Shown: positions 1 to 4,970, counted from the stretch's first letter. The stretch is 6,182 bases of DNA from Christensenella sp. UBA7707 (GCA_002482435.1 DLFZ01000186.1:15885-22066); one strand, 5' to 3'. Made by a program: numbers and translations. The notes: generated by a model not told the origin, from the sequence alone.

Positions 1-129
1 GAGGTGGTGGACGCCATTGCCGCCATGGAAACGGATGAAAACGACAAGCCGCTTACAGATGTTGTGATTGCCTCCGTTACCATCGAAGGCCCCGAACTTG
101 GAGAACCCGAAAAGCTTCCCGCGAATTAA
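1..129 (+). CDS. Peptidyl-prolyl cis-trans isomerase, cyclophilin type (C-terminal end only)
   Basis: The first reading frame is open from base 1 to a TAA at 127-129 and encodes the last 42 residues of a protein that starts outside the window. The peptide opens EVVDAIAAMETDENDKP and continues with LTDVVIASVTIEG. This matches the usual end of bacterial cyclophilins, where a G-x-E-V-V-D-x-I helix is followed by T-D-x-x-D-K-P and a final beta strand (V-V-I-x-S-V-x-I). Cyclophilins catalyse cis-trans isomerisation of X-Pro bonds and assist folding. The catalytic Arg and the drug-binding pocket lie further upstream, so activity and cell location (cytoplasm or lipoprotein) cannot be judged. The tail after the last strand (EGPELGEPEKLPAN) is short, acidic and proline-containing. 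A terminator follows within 15 bases, so this is the last gene of its unit. The family call is fairly firm given the characteristic ending. Confidence 0.8.
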   Translation, partial: EVVDAIAAMETDENDKPLTDVVIASVTIEGPELGEPEKLPAN

Positions 130-141
130 AGTACAAATTGT

Positions 142-172
142 AAAGAAAGCAGGTGTTTGCCTGCTTTTCTTT
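142..172 (+). terminator. Intrinsic terminator after the cyclophilin gene
   Basis: AAAGCAGG (146-153) pairs with CCTGCTTT (160-167) around the six-base loop TGTTTG. The stem can extend outward through AAAG/CTTT with one bulged base. The 3' side is T-rich (TTTTCTTT). It begins 13 bases after the stop codon, which fits rho-independent termination of the upstream gene. Confidence 0.8.
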
Positions 173-183
173 GTGCTTGGAAA

Positions 184-212
184 TTGCTTTTTTACAAAAA
201 ATCCATTAGTAT
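184..212 (+). promoter_or_regulatory. Weak candidate promoter for the diguanylate cyclase gene
   Basis: The gap 173-263 is AT-rich and must hold the promoter if the terminator at 142-172 works. The best correctly spaced pair is TTGCTT (184-189) and TAGTAT (207-212), 17 bases apart, matching consensus at 3 and 4 of 6 positions. A better -35 (TTTACA, 191-196) is only 13 bases from TATAAA (210-215). The exact site is therefore uncertain. Confidence 0.3.
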
Positions 213-250
213 AAAAATGAACGTATAAACCTACCCGTAAGGCGTAGGGA

Positions 251-259
251 AGGAGGAGG
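251..259 (+). promoter_or_regulatory. Ribosome binding site fixing the GTG start at 264
   Basis: AGGAGGAGG lies four bases before GTG at 264-266. This strong Shine-Dalgarno match supports a GTG start, since no ATG is available in frame nearby. Confidence 0.85.
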
Positions 260-263
260 CCGC

Positions 264-1409
264 GTGCAAACCGCTTATCAGGTGCAGAACATTGCGGTGG
301 GGCTTTTTCTTCTGGCGCTTATTTTCGTGAACCTTTTGCACCACGGCATACGCCGTAAGCATTCGCAGTCCACCTTTCTTGCGATGCTTACCGTAAACGC
401 GCTCCTTCTTGTTTTGGATTTTTGTATTGTTTCTTTGAGCGGCAAAACCGACGCGTTTTCGCGTGGCGCGCTTCCCGCCGCCGTGGCCGTTTATTACATG
501 CTCGGCCCCGTGCTCGCAGCGCTGATGGTACTCTACCTTTACCACCTCATCCGCCGCGAGCAAACGCCAAAGCCTGCTTTTCTTTTTGCGCTGCTTCTCC
601 CCGCGGTGCTCAATGTGCTTTTTTCCCTCATCAGCTTAAAAACCGATTTTACTTTTTCGATTGCCGAAGGCAATGTGTATGAGCGCGGTGCGTATTTTGC
701 GCTGATGCCTGCCATTTGCTATTGCTATATGACGTTTTACTTGGCGACGCTGTGGTACAAACGCGCGTCCATGCTCAAAAAGGAGTTCTACCTGCTGCTC
801 TTCTCGGCGCTTTTGCCCATGGCGGCAGGCCTAACGGAGTCCTTTTTTGACAGCTTGAACGTTGTGTGGCTCACGTTTTCGCTTGCGTTTTTGCTCATCT
901 ACATCAGCATGCAGAACATTCAGGTGTATACGGATTATCTTACCGGCCTTTACAACCGCCGCAAGTTCGACGCGGCGCTCGAATCGTATTTTTCCTCGGG
1001 CAGCAAAAGAAAGCGGCTTTGCGGCGTGATGGTGGACATCGACCGCTTCAAGCAGATCAACGACCATTACGGCCACGACATGGGTGACAGCGTGCTCAAA
1101 TCCGTGGCGGAAGTGCTGCGGCGAAGCGCGCGTAGAAAAGACCTTGTGGCGCGCATCGGCGGCGACGAATTCGCCGTTTTGTTCAGCGGCACAGGCTTTA
1201 CAACCGCCGATGTGCATCGGAATATCCTTCTCGGGCTTAAGGCGCTCAACGAGCGCGGCGTTTATCCATTTGAAATCAGCCTCAGCTTAGGCAGCGAAAC
1301 CTGCGGTGTCAGGTCGTACATGACGCAGCGCGAATTTTATAAACGGCTCGATTCCAGCATGTACGAGCAAAAGCGCTTCAACAGCGCACCCCGTACGGGC
1401 GCGCGCTGA
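264..1409 (+). CDS. Membrane-anchored diguanylate cyclase (7TM-type sensor fused to GGDEF)
   Basis: This 381-residue protein should make cyclic di-GMP from two GTP at the inner face of the membrane. Residues 1-216 hold about seven hydrophobic helices (roughly 8-27, 36-57, 69-95, 104-125, 143-163, 173-194, 199-216), resembling the 7TM sensor modules of other GGDEF proteins and histidine kinases. A GGDEF domain starts only about eight residues after the last helix, at DYLTGLYNRR (224-233). Expected active-site residues are present: D258 in VDIDRFKQIND for metal, N266 and D275 for guanine binding, and GGDEF at 299-303. R290-R-K-D293 sits nine residues before GGDEF, the position of the product-binding I-site, so feedback inhibition is likely. 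There is no HAMP, PAS or EAL domain. The GTG start is set by a strong ribosome binding site. The signal sensed is unknown. An acetyltransferase gene follows after 61 bases and may be co-transcribed. Confidence 0.93.
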   Translation: MQTAYQVQNIAVGLFLLALIFVNLLHHGIRRKHSQSTFLAMLTVNALLLVLDFCIVSLSGKTDAFSRGALPAAVAVYYMLGPVLAALMVLYLYHLIRREQTPKPAFLFALLLPAVLNVLFSLISLKTDFTFSIAEGNVYERGAYFALMPAICYCYMTFYLATLWYKRASMLKKEFYLLLFSALLPMAAGLTESFFDSLNVVWLTFSLAFLLIYISMQNIQVYTDYLTGLYNRRKFDAALESYFSSGSKRKRLCGVMVDIDRFKQINDHYGHDMGDSVLKSVAEVLRRSARRKDLVARIGGDEFAVLFSGTGFTTADVHRNILLGLKALNERGVYPFEISLSLGSETCGVRSYMTQREFYKRLDSSMYEQKRFNSAPRTGAR

Positions 1410-1428
1410 AAACCAAACAAGGGTTTTC
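1408..1428 (+). terminator. Weak hairpin at the end of the diguanylate cyclase gene
   Basis: GAAAACC (1408-1414) pairs with GGTTTTC (1422-1428) around a seven-base loop, overlapping the stop codon. The stem is AT-rich and no T-run follows (TATTCATG), so at best it partly terminates. Read-through into the acetyltransferase gene is plausible. Confidence 0.3.
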
Positions 1429-1470
1429 TATTCATGCTCATAGAAGCGGAAATTTGACGGGGGAATCCAT

Positions 1471-2013
1471 ATGGAACAACAGATCGAAGGAAAAAATGTG
1501 ATCCTACGGCGGCCGATCGAAAGCGACGCCGCATTTTTTACACGCTGGTACAATGAGCCGGAGATTATGGCCGAATGCGGCTTTACCGAAGGTACCACGG
1601 TGGAGCAGGAGCTTGCCGCGATTGCCAGGTGCAAGGAAAGCAAAGACAGGGATTGGTATACAATTACCGACAAAACCGGCAGGGTATTGGGAGAAACCGG
1701 ATTGTTGCGTATGTTTCCCGAATGGTTCTGTACTGACCTCACCCTGATCATTCCCGATCCAAATGATCAAGGGAGGGGATATGGCACGGAAGCCATTGAG
1801 CTGATGTTTGACCTTGCGTTTAACCGGTGGAAGTTTAATAGAATTTCCATTGGCGTCGTGGGGTTCAATACGTCCGCGCTCAAATTTTATGAAAAGGTTG
1901 GTTTCAAAAAGGAAGGCATTCAGGAGCAGGGGTACTTTTATAACGGCGAATTCAGCGACTTTGTTATGATGAGGATTCTGAAAAGCGAATACGCTTTGAG
2001 AAAGCAGGGGTAG
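1471..2013 (+). CDS. GNAT N-acetyltransferase, RimJ/RimL-like
   Basis: This 180-residue cytoplasmic protein has the full GNAT fold pattern and should transfer an acetyl group from acetyl-CoA to an amine. The opening VILRRPIESDAAFFTRWYNEP (10-30) is typical of the RimJ/RimL group (GNAT_3-like). The acetyl-CoA pyrophosphate loop is QGRGYG (100-105), followed by helix residues TEAIELMF. N133-TSALKFYEKVGF (to 145) is the matching C-terminal motif. Length is normal for the family. Substrate cannot be deduced; relatives act on ribosomal proteins, polyamines, antibiotics or other small amines. ATG at 1471 follows a purine-rich but imperfect site (GGGGGAA, 1459-1465). Seven of its twelve arginines use AGG or AGA, against 3 of 25 in the diguanylate cyclase before it, which hints at separate origin. 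It ends ahead of the hairpins at 2167-2233. Confidence 0.9.
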   Translation: MEQQIEGKNVILRRPIESDAAFFTRWYNEPEIMAECGFTEGTTVEQELAAIARCKESKDRDWYTITDKTGRVLGETGLLRMFPEWFCTDLTLIIPDPNDQGRGYGTEAIELMFDLAFNRWKFNRISIGVVGFNTSALKFYEKVGFKKEGIQEQGYFYNGEFSDFVMMRILKSEYALRKQG

Positions 2014-2166
2014 GAACGATCATTCCGATTCGTCGGTAGGCATAGAAAAAATGTGCGTTCTTGCATTTGTATGGCTATCCTGGCCATAATGCCGCCTGAA
2101 CGCGGAAATTTAAGCTGTGGCGCATGGTAGGGAAGGTTTCCCGCCATGGCGATCATAAAAAGCAAT
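2014..2166. other. Non-coding stretch with two hairpins between convergent genes
   Basis: No convincing gene is present here. Two stem-loops can be drawn. TATGGC (2070-2075) pairs with GCCATA (2083-2088) around a seven-base loop. CATGG (2123-2127) with CCATG (2144-2148) encloses an inner GGGAA/TTCCC stem (2130-2134 with 2138-2142). Neither has a T-run. They would form the 3' untranslated part of the acetyltransferase mRNA, or antisense to it. Function is unknown. Confidence 0.45.
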
Positions 2167-2205
2167 GGGCTGTATCGCTTCTTTCGCGATACAGCCCGTG
2201 GTTTT
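2167..2205. terminator. Strong hairpin terminator, probably bidirectional
   Basis: GGGCTGTATCGC (2167-2178) pairs perfectly with GCGATACAGCCC (2186-2197), a 12-bp stem with a seven-base loop. On the + strand it is followed by GTGGTTTTCT; on the - strand by ATTGCTTTTTATG. It lies between the convergent acetyltransferase (+) and LCP (-) genes. The better U-tract is on the - side, so it is the main terminator of the LCP gene and may also act on + transcripts. Confidence 0.85.
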
Positions 2206-2210
2206 CTATG

Positions 2211-2233
2211 ACGCTCTCAAAAGGGCGTTTTTT
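2211..2233 (+). terminator. Second terminator for + strand transcripts
   Basis: ACGCTCT (2211-2217) pairs with AGGGCGT (2222-2228), seven pairs including one G-U, around the tetraloop CAAA. A T-run at 2228-2233 follows. On the - strand the same hairpin lacks a U-tail, so it is directional. It backs up the stem at 2167-2197 and would block + transcription from running antisense into the LCP gene. Confidence 0.75.
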
Positions 2234-2258
2234 AGAGTGTGCTGAACTTCCTGAAGCG

Positions 2259-3650
2259 TTACGGCTGCTGTGTTATAGGGGATTCCGTGGGGGCGGGCGT
2301 CGTGGTCGGCTCGGGTGTCCATGCCGGTTCCGGCGTCGATTCAAGTGTAGGCTGCGGGTACTGCTGCGAAGGGTCGATGATGATCCCGTCGGAGTATTCC
2401 GGAAAAATGTAGGTCGGCGTGGGCGTACGCGGCGGCAAAGATTCACCCGGCTTCAATACCGTTGCTTTCTCAGGCTCCGCGGAAGAATCGAAGATGAACT
2501 GGTGCATTGCCCATGCGTTGGCGGGGATATCCGCAAGCAGCACCGACGAGCGGTTGTAGCTGCCGCCTTGATAAAGCCCATCGGCAGGAGCGCGGAAGTG
2601 GAGAAGGCCGTCTGTATTCAAAGAAATGGCGCTTAGCATGCAGTCGAGAATGCTCGCATTGGTCATGTTGGTTTCCACGAGCGGCAAAATATCGTTGAGC
2701 ATGTCGTACTGCTTGGTGAGGCTTGCTTTCCTGAATTTGGCGAATACCGCCATGAGTACGGAAAACTGGCGGTTGGTACGATTGAAATCGCTGTCGAGGT
2801 GCCTGACGCGCGCAAAGCCGAGCGCCTGCTTTCCGGTGAGCTTCACGTTGCCCGCATTGGCAAAAATGAACCCGTCCCAGAGATACGCAACGCCGCGCTG
2901 TTTGTTGAGCCCCGCGATGCAGTCGTTGGCGGCGGAAATTTCGGCGGCGGTCATCTCTACGGTAATGCCGCCGAGCTCGTCGATGATCTGCTCGAACATG
3001 TTGAAATCCACAAGAACATAGTTTTGAATGTTCAGATGGAAGCTGTCGTTGACGGTTTTGAGAAGAAGTTCAACGCCGCCCTTCGCAGCGGAGGAATTGA
3101 GCTTGCCGTAGCCGACACCCTCAATGTTCACAAGCGTATCGCGAAGAATTGAGGTCAGTTTCAGGCGCTTGTTTACGCGGTCGATGGTGGCGATCATCAA
3201 CGTATCCGCGCGTGAGTTGCCGCTTGTGCCGCGCCTATCTACGCCGATGAGCAAAATGTTGGTGTAACGGGTGTCCGCTGCCTGCGCGTCCATTTGAGAA
3301 AGGACCTGCTCCGAGAGAATGGTTTGGGTATAGAGCTCGGAAAGCGGGAGTACCACCTCAGGCGTCGGCGTGGGTGACGCAGCGGGGGAAAGGGTTGCTG
3401 AGGGTGTAACGTAGGCGGCGGGCGTTTGGGAACCCTCGGAGGCTTCTTCCGCTTCCTCGTCGTCGGGCGCAAATACTGTGGGGGTTTCCGGACGGTAGAG
3501 CCTGTTTAAAAGGTTGAGCCCTAAAATGCCTGCCGCAAGCACGAAAACGAGGATCACCGCGCATAAGACAATTGCGACCTTCGCCCACACGCCGAGCTTC
3601 TTTTTTCGGCGAACGATCTTTATTTTTTGTTTGTTTTGCTTTTCTTCCAT
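2259..3650 (-). CDS. LytR-CpsA-Psr (LCP) family cell-wall polymer ligase
   Basis: LCP proteins sit outside the membrane and transfer lipid-linked glycopolymers such as teichoic acid or capsule onto peptidoglycan. This 463-residue protein has a basic N-terminus (KIKIVRRKKK), one membrane helix at about 22-48, and a Pro/Ser/Thr and acidic linker at 52-100. The LCP domain runs from about residue 129. Its motifs are NILLIGVDRR (131-140), SRADTLMIATID (146-157), LTSILRDT (165-172), GYGKLNSSAAKGG (180-192), LVDFNMFEQIIDELGGI (213-229) and ARVRHLDSDFNRTNRQ (280-295). The conserved Arg and Asp residues expected for pyrophosphate and metal binding are present. From about 398 to the end the chain is a Pro/Thr/Glu low-complexity tail, with no recognisable LytR_C domain. 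ATG at 3650 is preceded by GGTGAG at seven bases' distance. The GNAT gene upstream on the same strand ends 82 bases away with no clear terminator, so one operon is possible. The exact polymer is unknown. Confidence 0.93.
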   Translation of the reverse strand: MEEKQNKQKIKIVRRKKKLGVWAKVAIVLCAVILVFVLAAGILGLNLLNRLYRPETPTVFAPDDEEAEEASEGSQTPAAYVTPSATLSPAASPTPTPEVVLPLSELYTQTILSEQVLSQMDAQAADTRYTNILLIGVDRRGTSGNSRADTLMIATIDRVNKRLKLTSILRDTLVNIEGVGYGKLNSSAAKGGVELLLKTVNDSFHLNIQNYVLVDFNMFEQIIDELGGITVEMTAAEISAANDCIAGLNKQRGVAYLWDGFIFANAGNVKLTGKQALGFARVRHLDSDFNRTNRQFSVLMAVFAKFRKASLTKQYDMLNDILPLVETNMTNASILDCMLSAISLNTDGLLHFRAPADGLYQGGSYNRSSVLLADIPANAWAMHQFIFDSSAEPEKATVLKPGESLPPRTPTPTYIFPEYSDGIIIDPSQQYPQPTLESTPEPAWTPEPTTTPAPTESPITQQP

Positions 3651-3657
3651 CCTTCAA

Positions 3658-3663
3658 CTCACC
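3658..3663 (-). promoter_or_regulatory. Ribosome binding site of the LCP gene
   Basis: On the - strand GGTGAG ends seven bases before ATG 3650. It matches the GGTGA part of the anti-16S sequence. A nearer GAAGG directly abuts the ATG and is too close to work, so GGTGAG is the likely site. Confidence 0.55.
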
Positions 3664-3732
3664 AATCGATTGTAGTACGGCACCGCAAAAGAAAATCGCG
3701 ATGGAGATTGCGTGTGCCTGCCAATGTAACCA

Positions 3733-4215
3733 TTATCGCCTAGGACGTTCATAATAACAGGAGAGCACGCCGTCTTCTTCAAATTCCTCAACCATGTGGA
3801 ATCCTGCGCTTTTTAGCATGCCACACGATCGCACGTTTGCTTTGTAGGCAAATGCGCATAGCTTATCAATGGCATATCTTTCAAACACGAGCGCGCAAAA
3901 ACGGCTGAGTGCTTCTTTGCCGATGCCAATACCCCAATAGGCCTTTTCAAAAATTATAATGCTCACAAAGGCGCTTTTTTCAACAGTCTCGTCTATGCTG
4001 TAGCACCAAACATCGCCAATGTAGACGTCGTCGGCGCAAATAACCCTGCCAAAGTTTTTTGCATCAGGGAGCAAAGATGCCTGAAATCGTTCGATTTCCT
4101 CGTGCAAAGGTACCCTGTGAAACGGAAAAAGCTCCTTGATTTCCTCGTCGTGCGACTTTTCCCAAAACGTTTTCACATGCGCAAGCATACGCTGGTTGAA
4201 TGATAAATTCGGCAA
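3733..4215 (-). CDS. GNAT N-acetyltransferase (second copy type, TTG start)
   Basis: This 160-residue cytoplasmic protein is a GNAT-fold acetyl-CoA-dependent acetyltransferase. Motif A is KAYWGIGIGKEAL (91-103), with the W-G-I-G-I-G loop that binds the pyrophosphate of CoA. Motif B is NVRSCGMLKSAGF (127-139), the usual N-x-x-S-x-x-x-L-x-x-x-G-F pattern. Strand VSIIIFE (84-90) precedes the loop. It is not closely similar to the other GNAT in this window, so it is not a recent duplicate. The start is TTG at 4215: an in-frame TGA lies six bases upstream, and AAAGGA sits about nine bases before it. The only other early choice, ATG at 4188 (Met10), has no ribosome binding site. Four of nine arginines use AGG or AGA. 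It is the first gene after the promoter at 4342-4371 and may be co-transcribed with the LCP gene. Substrate is unknown. Confidence 0.88.
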   Translation of the reverse strand: MPNLSFNQRMLAHVKTFWEKSHDEEIKELFPFHRVPLHEEIERFQASLLPDAKNFGRVICADDVYIGDVWCYSIDETVEKSAFVSIIIFEKAYWGIGIGKEALSRFCALVFERYAIDKLCAFAYKANVRSCGMLKSAGFHMVEEFEEDGVLSCYYERPRR

Positions 4216-4223
4216 AGATCAAG

Positions 4224-4230
4224 TTCCTTT
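4224..4230 (-). promoter_or_regulatory. Ribosome binding site that decides the TTG start of the GNAT gene
   Basis: On the - strand AAAGGAA is followed by eight bases and then TTG 4215. No comparable site precedes the alternative ATG at 4188. Confidence 0.6.
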
Positions 4231-4284
4231 TCATCCAAACATCAAACAAAGCCGTTTTTGCGGCAGTTTACAAGCACTTCCGAT

Positions 4285-4323
4285 AAAAAAACGCGCGTGA
4301 ACGTCTTTTTGTTGCACACGCGC
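4285..4323 (-). terminator. Intrinsic terminator or attenuator ahead of the GNAT gene
   Basis: On the - strand GCGCGTG (4323-4317) pairs with CACGCGC (4299-4293). An inner AAC/GTT pairing and a bulge lie inside the loop. A run of seven T residues (4291-4285) follows one base after the stem. On the + strand no T-run follows, so it is directional. No minus-strand gene lies just upstream, but the promoter at 4342-4371 points into it. It would end a transcript of about 50 nt, 70 bases before the GNAT start. Confidence 0.8.
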
Positions 4324-4336
4324 ACGCTTTGAAGCA

Positions 4337-4356
4337 CGTTGATTATATCATCAACG
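4337..4356. promoter_or_regulatory. Operator-like palindrome over the -10 box
   Basis: CGTTGAT (4337-4343) and ATCAACG (4350-4356) are perfect inverted repeats. The six-base centre TATATC also pairs except for one mismatch, giving a near-perfect 20-bp palindrome. It covers the TATAAT of the minus-strand promoter, the classic place for a repressor dimer. The protein that binds is not visible in the window. Confidence 0.55.
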
Positions 4357-4371
4357 GTTTCGGGGTGTCAA
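4342..4371 (-). promoter_or_regulatory. Consensus sigma-A promoter upstream of the GNAT/LCP unit
   Basis: On the - strand TTGACA (4371-4366) and TATAAT (4347-4342) are both exact consensus hexamers, separated by 18 bases. Transcription should start near 4335, leaving a leader of about 120 nt before the TTG start at 4215. It is the best promoter in the window. The terminator at 4323-4285 lies in that leader. Confidence 0.8.
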
Positions 4372-4488
4372 CGCGGCAGAAAGCTATTCATAGAGTGGAA
4401 CCGACAAAAAATTATATTTTTTCGCGTCATATTTCGTGCACTGTACGCGTTGTTGTTGTATACGTTTTGGGAAAAGTGGAGGGGAAAT
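4372..4488. other. Spacer between divergent units
   Basis: This AT-rich stretch separates the minus-strand promoter from the small + strand gene at 4489. It must carry the promoter of that gene, but I find no well-spaced hexamer pair; TATATT (4413-4418) and TATACG (4459-4464) are possible -10 boxes without good -35 partners. A short inverted repeat CGCGT/ACGCG (4423-4427, 4445-4449) is present. The + reading frame is open back to 4339 but looks non-coding here. Confidence 0.35.
4478..4484 (+). promoter_or_regulatory. Ribosome binding site deciding the ATG at 4489
   Basis: GGAGGGG lies four bases before ATG 4489. It selects this start over the upstream TTG at 4339 in the same frame, which would place coding sequence across the divergent promoter. 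Confidence 0.75.
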
Positions 4489-4863
4489 ATGGCGAACTTT
4501 GAGAGGGAACGCATGCCGCTGCGCGCCGGGGGGACATCGGCGCACAGCGATATGCGGCGCGGCGCGGGGCGCTGCGTGCTTGCAGTAACGGGTAAAACCA
4601 TTTCCTGCTGGGCCTGTACGCAGCCTGCCGAGGCAGAGCGTGAAGCTATGGTCACCGTGGTGCTTCTCGCGCGTGAAAACGGGATATGGCGCGAGATCGC
4701 GCATAGAAGCGAAACCGCGCAGGGCGGCGAGCCGGCGCTTGCCTGCTGCACGGCGGAGGTTGAAGGCGGCCGGTACTATAAGGCGGTGGGCGTTTACGTT
4801 TCCCGCTATGCGGCGTGCGAGGAACGCAGCACATCTTCAACGCGCGAGGTTTGGCTTCCGTAA
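4489..4863 (+). CDS. Small uncharacterised cysteine-containing beta-strand protein
   Basis: I do not recognise this 124-residue protein with certainty. The first 28 residues are polar and basic (MANFERERMPLRAGG...), with no signal peptide or membrane helix. The rest alternates short hydrophobic strands with turns: RCVLAVTGKTISCWACT (28-44), MVTVVLLARENGIWREIAH (54-72), LACCTAEVEGGRYYKAVGVYV (84-104) and a Ser/Thr-rich end. The order 'GKTIS-x-W-A-x-T', a strand with NG-x-W, then G-G-x-Y-Y-K-x-x-G resembles small Ig-like or DUF6147-like domains of Clostridia, but those are usually exported and this one has no export signal. This is a pattern judgement only. Six cysteines (29, 40, 43, 86, 87, 110) are many for its size. 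A strong ribosome binding site and a good terminator 25 bases after the stop support a real, single-gene unit. Confidence 0.7.
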   Translation: MANFERERMPLRAGGTSAHSDMRRGAGRCVLAVTGKTISCWACTQPAEAEREAMVTVVLLARENGIWREIAHRSETAQGGEPALACCTAEVEGGRYYKAVGVYVSRYAACEERSTSSTREVWLP

Positions 4864-4888
4864 AGCTGCACGTATCATGATATAAAAT

Positions 4889-4925
4889 AAGCTCGCGTTT
4901 GTTACGGCGCGAGCTTTCTTTTTGG
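4889..4925 (+). terminator. Intrinsic terminator after the small gene
   Basis: AAGCTCGCG (4889-4897) pairs perfectly with CGCGAGCTT (4908-4916), nine pairs and a ten-base loop, followed by TTCTTTTT. It starts 25 bases after the stop of the 124-residue gene. The - side tail (ATTTTATAT) is moderately U-rich, so weak action in the other direction is possible. Confidence 0.87.
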
Positions 4926-4929
4926 CTTC

Positions 4930-4959
4930 ATTTGCATGGTTGCCGTGGAAAATGCAAAT
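4930..4959. repeat. Inverted repeat upstream of the methyltransferase promoter
   Basis: ATTTGCAT (4930-4937) and ATGCAAAT (4952-4959) are perfect 8-bp inverted repeats 14 bases apart, with half-site centres 22 bp apart (two helical turns). No T-run follows. It could be a dimeric regulator site or a hairpin; nothing in the sequence decides between these. Confidence 0.45.
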
Positions 4960-4970
4960 CTACCGTGACG

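Noticed and set aside
230..248. CCTAC/GTAGG inverted repeat just before the cyclase ribosome site, considered as a riboswitch or operator
   Set aside because: The stem is only five pairs and there is no c-di-GMP riboswitch-like core in the short 5' region.
831..1217. 128-codon minus-strand frame inside the diguanylate cyclase gene
   Set aside because: It lies opposite the intact GGDEF coding sequence and its His/Ala/Val-rich product has no family features; it is a by-product of GC-rich codons.
2124..2636. 170-codon plus-strand frame running from the terminator region into the LCP gene
   Set aside because: It would cross both terminators and is antisense to the Pro/Thr tail. The Arg/Gly/Cys-rich peptide is what such a tail gives in reverse.
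2626..3152. Two overlapping plus-strand frames inside the LCP gene
   Set aside because: Both are antisense to conserved LCP motifs and lack ribosome binding sites.
3663..3697. Possible separate promoter for the LCP gene: TACAAT (3674-3669) with GATTTT (3697-3692), overlapping a CAATCGATTG palindrome
   Set aside because: The -35 is poor and the transcript would begin about 12 bases before the ATG, at or inside the ribosome binding site. A 10-bp palindrome alone is not enough support.
4339..4488. Upstream extension of the small + strand gene from a TTG at 4339, adding a hydrophobic segment
   Set aside because: It has no ribosome site, starts inside the palindrome and crosses the divergent promoter. 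ATG 4489 has a strong, well-spaced site.
4368..4751. Minus-strand frame opposite the small gene, considered as the source of RNA ending at the 4285-4323 terminator
   Set aside because: It has no ribosome binding site, covers the consensus promoter on the same strand, and its peptide looks random. The promoter itself explains the terminator better.
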